This document shows, piece by piece, positions 6,934 to 13,544 of a stretch of 14,120 bases of DNA. Each line of letters starts with the position of its first letter. Positions within the stretch are counted from its first letter, which is position 1. This DNA comes from Humitalea sp038249305. GTDB taxonomy: Bacteria > Pseudomonadota > Alphaproteobacteria > Acetobacterales > Acetobacteraceae. The stretch is taken from contig JBBRWI010000095.1 in the NCBI GenBank assembly GCA_038249305.1, positions 1 to 14,120 of the forward strand, in the 5' to 3' direction. The notes below the pieces were generated by a model, which was not told where the DNA came from, did no database searches, and saw only the letters and a list, made by a program, of their open reading frames with translations. The translations under genes were made by a program, and so were the position numbers.

Positions 6934-7008
6934 CCGCTGGGCGACCCCGGCCTGGCCACACTAAAAAGCGTCCGGATTCTGACGCGCTTCGCGCCCGAAC
7001 ATCCTGCC

Positions 7009-7117
7009 TTGGAGCGATATCGGATCAGATGGAATCATCTGATCCGATTTCTTGCTCTAGATTCAACGGCTTCTAGAGCACGAGATCGATCCACTTGGAT
7101 CGATCGTGCTCTAGCCG
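7009..7117. repeat. RIME-like double-palindrome repeat element, copy 2 (upstream of the GntR gene)
   Basis: This is the second copy of the element at 161-269, aligned base for base with no gap. Hairpin 1 here has a longer inner stem, 13 bp at 7019-7031 and 7036-7048 around loop GAAT, while its outer arms (TTGGAGCGA against TTGCTCTAG) have decayed. In copy 1 the outer arms are perfect and the inner stem is shorter. The two copies thus retain different parts of one ancestral nested palindrome. Hairpin 2 (7073-7114) is identical in both. The element ends about 6-9 bases before the first usable start codon of the GntR gene, so it forms most of that gene's visible leader and may affect transcription or mRNA folding. 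Confidence 0.9.
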
Positions 7118-7122
7118 CGCCC

Positions 7123-7878
7123 TTGACTCTAGCCTGCTGCCACCGGCAGGATTGGCTAACAATCTTCGGTTTAGTCGATATCTCCGCATCGTCCCCCTTC
7201 GCCCGCCCCGACAGCCTGGCCGACCGCCTTGCCGCTTGGCTGCGGGAGGAGATCCTGGAGGGTAAGCTGGAGCCCGGTGCGCGCCTCGTGGAAAGTGAAC
7301 TCGTTCTGCGGTGCGGCGTCAGCCGTGTGCCCCTGCGCGAGGCCTTCCGGATCCTGGCGCACGAGGGCCTGCTGGAGCTCTCGCTGCATCGCGGCGCCTC
7401 GGTGAAGCCCTTGTCCGACACGGAAATGCGCGAGCTGTTCGGCGTGCGCGCGGCCATCGAGGCCTTCGCCGCTGGCGCGGCCGCACGGCGCCGGGATGCA
7501 GCGGCGGTGGCGCTGCTGCGCGGCATCCTGCGGCGCATGCGCCAAGCCGTCTCCGCCGGCGACGTACCGGGCTATGGCGCCCTCGCTGCCGGCTTCCATG
7601 AGGCGCTGGTCGCTGCGGGACAGAATGATCTGCTGGCTGGCATGTATGCCCAGATCCGCGCGCGGCTGCGCCGCTACCAGCTGGCGATGAGCCGCGTGCC
7701 GCTTTTGCCCCAAACCTCCATCGCGGAGCACGAGGCGATCATCGATGCCATGGAGGCCGGGGATGCGGCCGCCGCCATAGCGCGCACGAACGCCCATCTG
7801 GACAGCCTCGTCGGCCAGTTCGCGGAACCGCCGCCACGGCCGGCCGAGAACAAAGCCAAGGGAAGGACCACCTCATGA
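7123..7878 (+). CDS. GntR-family transcriptional regulator, FCD (FadR-like) subfamily
   Basis: It contains a winged-helix DNA-binding domain (about 30-97 from a TTG start: DSLADRLAAWLREEILEGKL, SRVPLREAFRILAHEGLLEL, HRGASVKPL) and an all-helical FCD ligand domain after it (FHEALVAAGQNDLL, SIAEHEAIIDAMEAGD, final NAHLDSL). FCD domains usually bind metal through D-x2-F-H and two more His. Here the Asp position is Ala (AAGFH), while three His remain. It probably controls the operon it heads: its stop overlaps the next start (ATGA). The start is uncertain. No ATG or GTG exists at the right place. TTG at 7123 is the only ordinary start after the repeat element, giving 251 residues. The usual N-terminus would fall at an ATC (7180-7182), as if an ATG had mutated. 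The gene could therefore be impaired. Confidence 0.82.
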   Translation: MTLACCHRQDWLTIFGLVDISASSPFARPDSLADRLAAWLREEILEGKLEPGARLVESELVLRCGVSRVPLREAFRILAHEGLLELSLHRGASVKPLSDTEMRELFGVRAAIEAFAAGAAARRRDAAAVALLRGILRRMRQAVSAGDVPGYGALAAGFHEALVAAGQNDLLAGMYAQIRARLRRYQLAMSRVPLLPQTSIAEHEAIIDAMEAGDAAAAIARTNAHLDSLVGQFAEPPPRPAENKAKGRTTS

Positions 7879-8783
7879 CCGGCTTCGGCCTCGCCTACGT
7901 CGCGCTCGCCACCAGGGACGTGCAGGGCGCCGCCCGATTGCTCGGCGATCTGCTGGGGCTGCCGCGGCAGGACATCGCCTTTGCGGGCAGGATGGCGCCC
8001 TGCTTCGCGCTGGGCGAGACCGCGCTGGCGCTCTTCGCGCCCGAGGATCCTTTTCTGGGTCCGGACGCCCGGCCAGGTGTAAACCACATCGCCCTCGCCG
8101 CCGCCGATCCCGCCGAGGCGGGCAAGGCCCTGGCCCACGCCGGTCTGCGCGTCGCCCGCGCGCCGGGCGAGGGCATCGCCCTCGATCCCGCCGAGACCTC
8201 CGGCGTCCGTCTGCGCCTGGCCCCTGCGCTTGGCCTGGGCATCGGCCGTTCGGAATGGGCAGAGCGCATCGACCATGTCGGCATCGCCAGCGCCGACAAT
8301 GAGGCGGCGATCGCCACCTTCTGCGGGCGCCTTGGCTGCGCGCTGGAAAGCCAGCAGACGGACATGGAGGTGCAGATGGCGGTGGAGAGCTTCACCTCCG
8401 ACCGCTACGGCGTCGTGTATTATTCGCGGCCTCCGGTCACGGTGGGCGGCCTGCGCGTGGCCTTCATCACCACCGGTGATTGCGAGCTGGAGTTCCTGCA
8501 GAATTTTGATCCCGGCCAGTCGGGCGAGGTGGCTCGCGGCACGTCGGGCAACACGCGGCAGGACCAGGGCGCGATCGCGCGCTTCGTGGCCTCCCGGGGG
8601 GCGGGGCTCCATCACATCGCCTTCAAGGCCCCCGATATCGACCGCACCCTCGCTCATCTGCAGGAGGCGGGGCTGCCGCTGATCGACCGCAAGGGGCGAC
8701 CGGGCTCCCGTCGCGCCAGGATCGGGTTTTGCCATCCCGACGCCATGGGCGGAATTCTGATCCATGCCGTCGAGCGCTTCTGA
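7875..8783 (+). CDS. Two-domain VOC (glyoxalase/methylmalonyl-CoA epimerase-like) protein
   Basis: The 302-residue protein starts at an ATG overlapping the regulator's stop, seven bases after GGAAGGA. It has two vicinal-oxygen-chelate domains. The first (about 3-117) has VNHIALAAAD, but Tyr instead of the usual His near its start (LAYVALATRD). The second (about 131-302) has ERIDHVGIAS, GAGLHHIAFKAPDIDRTLAH, GLPLIDRKGRPGSRRARIGF and GGILIHAVERF. It resembles methylmalonyl-CoA epimerases, with HHIAF and G-L-P-L-I-D. In those enzymes the last metal ligand is Glu in GVLIE; here His stands there. Metal binding by His residues of the second domain is likely, but the reaction (epimerase, lyase or dioxygenase) cannot be set. 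Context with a crotonase and CoA-transferase favours action on a CoA thioester or small acid. Confidence 0.83.
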   Translation: MTGFGLAYVALATRDVQGAARLLGDLLGLPRQDIAFAGRMAPCFALGETALALFAPEDPFLGPDARPGVNHIALAAADPAEAGKALAHAGLRVARAPGEGIALDPAETSGVRLRLAPALGLGIGRSEWAERIDHVGIASADNEAAIATFCGRLGCALESQQTDMEVQMAVESFTSDRYGVVYYSRPPVTVGGLRVAFITTGDCELEFLQNFDPGQSGEVARGTSGNTRQDQGAIARFVASRGAGLHHIAFKAPDIDRTLAHLQEAGLPLIDRKGRPGSRRARIGFCHPDAMGGILIHAVERF

Positions 8784-8784
8784 G

Positions 8785-9549
8785 ATGGGCTTCCGGGAGG
8801 AGCGTGCGGGCGGCGCGCTGCTGCTTTCGCTTGACCGTGCCGCGGCGGGAAATGCGCTGGACGAGGCGACCATCGGCGCGCTGCGGGCGCGCCTGGACGA
8901 GGCCGCGGGCATGCCCGCTCTGCGCTGCGTGATCCTCGCCGGGACGGGCCGCTTCTTCTGCGCGGGCGGCGACCTCAAGGCCTATCGCGGCCTTGGCACC
9001 CGGAAGGAGCTCGAGCGCGTCTTCGGCGCCGCCCGCGCGCTGCTCGATGCGATCGAGGTGTTTCCGCTCCCGGTCATCGCCGCGATCGACGGCCTTGCGT
9101 TGGGCGGTGGCGCGGAGCTGGCACTCGCCTGCGACTTGAGAGTGGCGGGCGCCGGGGCCAGCATCGGCTTCCCGCAACTTCGCCTGGGAATCATCCCGGG
9201 CTGGGACGGCATGGAGCGTCTGGCTGCGCTGGCCGGACGCGGCGTCGCCATGCGCCTGCTGCTGACCGGCGAGCGCCTCTCGGCCGAGGCTGCCTGGCAG
9301 GCGGGGCTGGTCGACCTCGCGGCAGTGGATGCGCGCCGCGTGGCGCTTGAAATCGCGACCGGGCTGGACCGCGCCGCGCCGCTGGCCATCCGCGGCGCGA
9401 AGGAGGCCTTGCGCGCCCTCGGCCGTCCTCGCGCCGAGGCGCGCCGGGTGGCGGCGGATGTCTTTGCTCGCTTATGTTTCACCGATGATCACCGCGAGGC
9501 CGAAAGCGCCTTTGCCGAAAAAAGGGAGGCCCGCTTCCATGGCCGCTGA
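8785..9549 (+). CDS. Enoyl-CoA hydratase/isomerase (crotonase) family protein
   Basis: It is 254 residues, the usual crotonase length, from the ATG at 8785, one base after the VOC stop; an in-frame ATG at 8764 would add seven residues and overlap the previous gene. The oxyanion-hole segments are present: GRFFCAGGDLKAY at 55-67 and IDGLALGGGAELALACDLRV at 101-120. Of the two catalytic acids of classical hydratases, the first is kept (Glu111 in GGGAEL). The second, in Q-P-E of rat hydratase, is replaced by Gln131 (GFPQLRLGIIPGW). The end DDHREAESAFAEKREARFHG is typical. The fold and CoA-ester binding are secure. The missing second Glu argues against simple syn-hydration and fits an isomerase, decarboxylase or hydrolase-like variant. 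It sits between VOC and GST genes in one operon. Confidence 0.9.
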   Translation: MGFREERAGGALLLSLDRAAAGNALDEATIGALRARLDEAAGMPALRCVILAGTGRFFCAGGDLKAYRGLGTRKELERVFGAARALLDAIEVFPLPVIAAIDGLALGGGAELALACDLRVAGAGASIGFPQLRLGIIPGWDGMERLAALAGRGVAMRLLLTGERLSAEAAWQAGLVDLAAVDARRVALEIATGLDRAAPLAIRGAKEALRALGRPRAEARRVAADVFARLCFTDDHREAESAFAEKREARFHGR

Positions 9550-10177
9550 AACCTTGCGTATCCTGGGCCGACCCAATTCCTTCAATGTCCGGAAAATTCT
9601 CTGGCTCTGCGACGAACTCGGCATCGCCTATCTGCGGGAGGATTGGGGGCGCGGTTTCAAGGCGACCACCACGCCGGAATTCCTCGGCCTCAACCCGGTG
9701 GCGCAGATCCCCGTCGTGCTGGATGGCGACCTCGTGCTGCGGGAATCCAATGCCATCATGCGCTATCTCTGCCTGAAACATGGCGCCGAGGGCCTCTACG
9801 CCTCGGCACCTGAGCGGCGCGTGCGCGTTGAGCAATGGATGGATTGGGTCGCCTATGACCTGACCCACGCGATGCGTGGCGCCTTCCTCGGCGGCCAGCT
9901 TCAGGAAGCGCCGTGGAACAATCCCTGGTTCGTCGAGCAGGGGCGCCGCGACTTCGCCCATTGCATGGACCTGCTGGACCACGAACTCGCCGATGGCCGC
10001 GCCCATGTGTGCGGCGATGATTTCACCCTGGCCGACATTCCGATGGGTCTGGTCGTGAACCGGTGGTTCGCCGTGCAGGGTTTCGCCAAGCCGGAGTTCC
10101 CGAGGGTCTCCGCCTATTTCGAGCGGCTGTCGCAGCGGCCGGCTTATCTGCGTCACGGCAGGAACGGCCTGCCCTGA
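9539..10177 (+). CDS. Glutathione S-transferase family protein
   Basis: It is a 212-residue cytosolic GST, starting at the ATG at 9539 with GGGAGG nine bases upstream; the gene overlaps the crotonase stop by 11 bases. The N-terminal thioredoxin fold has GRPNSFNVRKILWLCDELGI at 10-29 with Ser14 in the usual activating position, the cis-Pro segment AQIPVVLDGD (55-64) and the glutathione gamma-glutamyl site RESNAIMRYL (68-77, Glu69-Ser70). The helical C-terminal domain holds the TLAD folding motif at 163-166 and ends RPAYLRHGRNG. All key residues are present. It probably conjugates, isomerises or dehalogenates a small electrophile, but the substrate is unknown. Its place inside the operon suggests it handles a reactive intermediate or substrate of the pathway. 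Confidence 0.9.
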   Translation: MAAETLRILGRPNSFNVRKILWLCDELGIAYLREDWGRGFKATTTPEFLGLNPVAQIPVVLDGDLVLRESNAIMRYLCLKHGAEGLYASAPERRVRVEQWMDWVAYDLTHAMRGAFLGGQLQEAPWNNPWFVEQGRRDFAHCMDLLDHELADGRAHVCGDDFTLADIPMGLVVNRWFAVQGFAKPEFPRVSAYFERLSQRPAYLRHGRNGLP

Positions 10178-10216
10178 ACCAACTAATAACAACATCAAGG
10201 GAAGGAACGACACGTC

Positions 10217-11203
10217 ATGCGAAGGACATTTCTGCGCGAACTTGCGGCTTTGACGCTGCTGGCGCTTGCCGCACCGGCCTGGGGCCCGGGCGACGCGCAA
10301 GCCCAGGGCTTCCCGGACCGGCCCATCCGCCTCATCATCCCCTACGCACCGGGCGGCGGCACCGATGCGACCATGCGCGTGCTGACCGGCCCGATGGGCG
10401 AAATTCTCGGCCAGCCCTTCGTGATCGAGAACCGCACGGGCGGCGCGGGCACCATCGGCGCAGCGGCGGTCGCGCAGGCGCGGCCGGATGGGTACACCCT
10501 CCTGGCCGACCCCTCGGCGCATGCTCTGAACCACATTCTTATCCGCAACCTGCCCTTCAGCTACGAGCGCGACTTCGCACCCATCGCCCGCATGTCGATC
10601 ATGCCGCTCATCCTGATCGTGCCGGCGCAGGAACGCGCGCCCGACCTTGCGGCCTTCATCACCCAATCCCGCGCGCAGGGCGGGCGCGTGTCCTGGTCGA
10701 GTGCGGGCATCGGCACGGCCTCGCATCTCTCGGGATTTCTCTTCGTGCAGCGGGCCGGCATCGAAGCCACCCACGCGCCCTATCGCGGCGGCAGCCAGGG
10801 GGCGCAGGCCGTGCTCTCGGGCGACACGCATTTCAACTTCGCCACGGCACCTTCCGCGATCGGTCTGGTGCAGGGACGCCAGCTTCGCGCGCTCGCGGTC
10901 TCGTCCGCGACGCGCATGGCGGCCCTGCCTGATGTCCCGACCGTCGCTGAGGCCGCCATTCCGGGCTTTGAACTTGTCGAGTGGATCGGTCTCTGGGCGC
11001 CGGCCGGAACGCCGCCGGCGATCCTGGAGCGAATTCAGGATGCGGCCGCGCGCACGCTCGCGAAGCCCGATGTGCGCGCCCGGCTTGCAGTGCTCGGGAT
11101 GGAGGCGTCCTTCCTGGCCCGGCCGGATTTTACCCGCTTCGTCACCGAGCAACGGGCGACGCTGACGCGGATCGCGAATGATGCGGGGCTTCGCCCGGAA
11201 TGA
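10217..11203 (+). CDS. Bug/TctC-family periplasmic solute-binding receptor
   Basis: The 328-residue protein has a Sec signal peptide (MRRTFLRELA, core ALTLLALAAPA, cleavage after AQAQ near residue 30). GAAGGA lies ten bases before the ATG. The family hallmarks are in order: FPDRPIRLIIPYAPGGGTDA, IENRTGGAGTIGAAAVAQA, PDGYTLL, YRGGSQGAQAVLSGD, then LPDVPTVAEAAIPGFE. These proteins bind carboxylic acids or related solutes in the periplasm and hand them to TctAB-type permeases, although many, as here, have no permease gene nearby. It probably recognises the substrate of this operon and works with a permease encoded elsewhere. Its stop overlaps the CoA-transferase start (ATGA). Confidence 0.93.
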   Translation: MRRTFLRELAALTLLALAAPAWGPGDAQAQGFPDRPIRLIIPYAPGGGTDATMRVLTGPMGEILGQPFVIENRTGGAGTIGAAAVAQARPDGYTLLADPSAHALNHILIRNLPFSYERDFAPIARMSIMPLILIVPAQERAPDLAAFITQSRAQGGRVSWSSAGIGTASHLSGFLFVQRAGIEATHAPYRGGSQGAQAVLSGDTHFNFATAPSAIGLVQGRQLRALAVSSATRMAALPDVPTVAEAAIPGFELVEWIGLWAPAGTPPAILERIQDAAARTLAKPDVRARLAVLGMEASFLARPDFTRFVTEQRATLTRIANDAGLRPE

Positions 11204-12345
11204 GCGACGCGGGCGCCCTGGATGGGCTGGTCGTGCTCGACCTGACGACGTTCCTCTCAGGGCCATACTGCACGATGATGCTGGGCGATCTAGGCGCGGA
11301 CGTCATCAAGGTCGAACGTCTGGAGGGTGACGAGGCCCGCCGGATGCCGCCCTTCGTGGAGGGCCGCAGCCAGCCCTTCGCACTCTGGAACCGCAACAAG
11401 CGCAGCATCGCCCTTGACCTGAAATCCCCCGCGGATGCGCAGGTGCTGTGGCGCCTCGTGCAGCGCGCCGATGTACTGGTGGAGAATTTCCGCCCCGGGG
11501 CGCTGGCGCGCGCGGGTTTCGCGTGGGAGGCGCTGCACGCCGCCAACCCGCGCATGGTCGTCGCGTCCATCTCGGGCTTCGGACAGACCGGTCCCTGGGC
11601 GCAGCATGGCGGCTTCGATATGATGGCACAGGGCATGTCGGGGCTGATGGCGGGCAATGGTCCGCCCGAGGGCGAACCCTATCGCCTGCCGGTCGCCATC
11701 ACCGACCTGACGGCCGGGATGTTCACCATGAGCGCAATCCTGGCCGCGCTGATGGCGCGGCATCGCACCGGGCTCGGCCAGCACATCGACCAGTCGCTGT
11801 TCGAGGCGGGGCTGGCGCTCGGGGTCTATGAGGCCGCGCACGTCTTCAGCCATGGCACGCGGCCCGAGCGCATGGGGCAGTCGCATCGCGGCAACGCGCC
11901 CTATCGTGTCTTCCGCACGCTGGATGGCTGGATCACCATCGGCGCAAACAAGGACGCCTTCTGGCGCACCCTCTGCACCACGCTGGGCCTGCCTGATTTG
12001 CCCGAGGATCCGCGCTTCAGGACGAATGCGGATCGCGTGCTGAACAATGACACCCTGGTGCCCCTGCTTCAGGCGGCGCTGGAGCTGCGGGAGAGTGAGC
12101 ACTGGCTCGCGGCACTCGGCCAGGCGGGCATCCCCGCGGAACCTGTGCTCGCCTATGACGAGGCGCTGGCCCATCCACAGGCGGTCGCGCGTGGCGTCAC
12201 GGCGGAAATCGCGGATGCCGGGCGAGGGCCCATACGCACGCTGGCTTCGCCCTTGCGGCTGGGCAGTACGCCGGCCGCGCTGCGGCGCCGCACGCCGGAC
12301 CTCGATGAGCACAGCGCGGAAATCCGGGCGTGGCTGGGGGCCTGA
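11200..12345 (+). CDS. Family III CoA-transferase (CaiB/BaiF/Frc type)
   Basis: The protein is 381 residues, a normal length for the family. It starts at the ATG at 11200, overlapping the receptor gene's stop by four bases. Visible hallmarks include GPYCTMMLGDLGADVIKVER (21-40), RNKRSIALDLKSP near 65-77, DVLVENFRPGAL (91-102), SISGFGQTGPW (123-133) and AITDLTAGM, where the Asp falls at residue 169, the same number as the nucleophilic Asp169 of formyl-CoA transferase Frc. Later come GLGQHIDQSLFEAGL and a C-terminal LRLGSTPA segment. Family III enzymes move CoA between carboxylic acids through acyl-aspartyl intermediates. Here it would activate the imported acid before the crotonase-type step; donor and acceptor are unknown. 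It is the last gene of the operon, and no terminator hairpin is seen after it. Confidence 0.93.
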   Translation: MSDAGALDGLVVLDLTTFLSGPYCTMMLGDLGADVIKVERLEGDEARRMPPFVEGRSQPFALWNRNKRSIALDLKSPADAQVLWRLVQRADVLVENFRPGALARAGFAWEALHAANPRMVVASISGFGQTGPWAQHGGFDMMAQGMSGLMAGNGPPEGEPYRLPVAITDLTAGMFTMSAILAALMARHRTGLGQHIDQSLFEAGLALGVYEAAHVFSHGTRPERMGQSHRGNAPYRVFRTLDGWITIGANKDAFWRTLCTTLGLPDLPEDPRFRTNADRVLNNDTLVPLLQAALELRESEHWLAALGQAGIPAEPVLAYDEALAHPQAVARGVTAEIADAGRGPIRTLASPLRLGSTPAALRRRTPDLDEHSAEIRAWLGA

Positions 12346-12597
12346 CGTGGCGTCCATCAGCAGCAGCAGGCCCGCATCGAACGCCGGCTGCGCGTAGCCT
12401 TGCGCGGCATCCACGGCGACCAGGCCCGGCGTTGGCTGGCTCGCCACCTGGCGTGCGTCGTCCCGTACCTTTCGGCCGTGGAGATGCACCAGGTAGGTCG
12501 GCAGGTAGCCGAGCCCGACGGGCTGGATGCCGTCCTCATCCGCGCGTCGGGCGGCGCGCGCGACCGGCGCCAGCGCCTCCACCGCATCGGTCGTCAT
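12346..12597 (-). pseudogene. N-terminal remnant of an Ldh-family (malate/L-lactate dehydrogenase-like) oxidoreductase
   Basis: It starts at an ATG (12595-12597) overlapping the DppF stop (ATGA), so it was the next gene of that operon. The 84 codons up to the CoA-transferase stop read DEDGIQPVGLGYLPTYLVHL, then GRKVRDDARQV, then GLVAVDAAQGYAQPAFDAGL. This is the start region of the Ldh family of NAD(P)-dependent 2-hydroxyacid dehydrogenases, usually about 340 residues. The N-terminal helix is shortened, and the usual S-H-G before the G-L-x-x-L-P motif reads Q-P-V-G. After about residue 82 the frame runs into the antisense of the CoA-transferase, so about three quarters of the gene is missing. 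The junction falls next to a CAG repeat (12359-12370). It is surely nonfunctional as a dehydrogenase. Confidence 0.65.
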
Positions 12598-13544
12598 GAG
12601 GGCAGCGCCAGGGAGAAGGGGAAGTGGCAGCGCACCAGGCGCCCGGGCTCGGCTTCGGTCAGCGCCGGCGCATCCTGCGCGCAGCGCGGCTGCGCGACCG
12701 GGCAGCGGGTGTGAAAGCGGCAACCGGACGGCGGCGCCAGCATGCTCGGGATCTCGCCCTGCAGCACGATACGCCCGCGGCGCTGCGCGGCGTGCAGGCT
12801 GGGGTTCGTGGACAGCAGCGCGGTGGTGTAGGGATGCGCAGGGCGTCGGAACAGCGGTGCGGTCGGAGCTTCCTCCACAATCTGACCGAGATACATCACC
12901 GCGATGCGGTCCGTGATGCGCCTCACGACGTTCAGGTTGTGGCTGACTAAAAGATAAGTCAGGCCGAGTTCCCGCCGCAGGTCGAGCAGGAGGTTCAGCA
13001 GTTCCCCCTGCACCGAAACATCGAGCCCCGCCGTCGGTTCATCCGCCACGATCAGCTCCGGGCGCATCACCAGCACGCGCGCCACGCCGACGCGCCGCGC
13101 CTGGCCGCCGGAGATCTGGTGCGGGAATTTGCCTGCGATGTCGGCGGGCAGGCCGAGCCGGCGCAGGATGGCGGCCATCCGCGCGCGGCCTTCCACCAGG
13201 TCGATGCCATGGATGTGCAGCGGTTCTTCCAGCGTGCGCCCGATCGTCATGCGCGGGCTGAGCGAGGCGACGGCATCCTGCAACAGCATCTGCACGCGTC
13301 GCCGGAATGCCTTGGCACCGCCGGCGAGATGCGTGCGCAGATCGGTGCCATCGAAGGCCACGCTACCCTCCGAGAGGGGCGTGAGGCCGAGCAGCGCGCG
13401 GCAAAGCGTGGTCTTGCCCGAGCCCGATTCACCGACCAGCCCGGTGATCCCGCCACGCGGCAGGGCGAGCGTCACGTCGTCCAGCGCGCGCAGCCGGCCG
13501 AAGGCGACGCTGACGCGTTCCAGCCGTGCGAGCGGCGCGGTCAT
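12594..13544 (-). CDS. dppF: Oligopeptide/dipeptide ABC transporter ATPase, DppF/OppF type
   Basis: The 316-residue protein has all ABC motifs: Walker A GESGSGKT (38-45), Q-loop LLQDAVASLSPRM (87-99), signature ISGGQ (144-148), Walker B LIVADEP with Glu169, D-loop GLDVS and the switch His202 in LLVSHN. The C-terminal oligopeptide-transport extension follows, including HPYTTALL and the four conserved Cys (275, 281, 288, 306) in GCRFHTRCP...RC...RCHFP. This subunit pairs with a DppD-type ATPase to power import of peptides or similar solutes such as nickel or glutathione; the substrate depends on the unseen binding protein. Its start overlaps the stop of the upstream ATPase by four bases, and its stop overlaps the truncated Ldh gene. 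The dppF name is by type, not proof of dipeptide transport. Confidence 0.92.
   Translation of the reverse strand: MTAPLARLERVSVAFGRLRALDDVTLALPRGGITGLVGESGSGKTTLCRALLGLTPLSEGSVAFDGTDLRTHLAGGAKAFRRRVQMLLQDAVASLSPRMTIGRTLEEPLHIHGIDLVEGRARMAAILRRLGLPADIAGKFPHQISGGQARRVGVARVLVMRPELIVADEPTAGLDVSVQGELLNLLLDLRRELGLTYLLVSHNLNVVRRITDRIAVMYLGQIVEEAPTAPLFRRPAHPYTTALLSTNPSLHAAQRRGRIVLQGEIPSMLAPPSGCRFHTRCPVAQPRCAQDAPALTEAEPGRLVRCHFPFSLALPS

Noticed and set aside
7674..11266. Two long minus-strand open frames (7674-8978 and 9479-11266)
   Set aside because: Both run opposite well-supported plus-strand genes of the operon and have antisense-type composition typical of GC-rich DNA.
11290..12345. Continuation of the Ldh-family frame on the minus strand
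   Set aside because: The frame stays open, but the translation opposite the CoA-transferase has no Ldh-family motifs and looks like antisense sequence.
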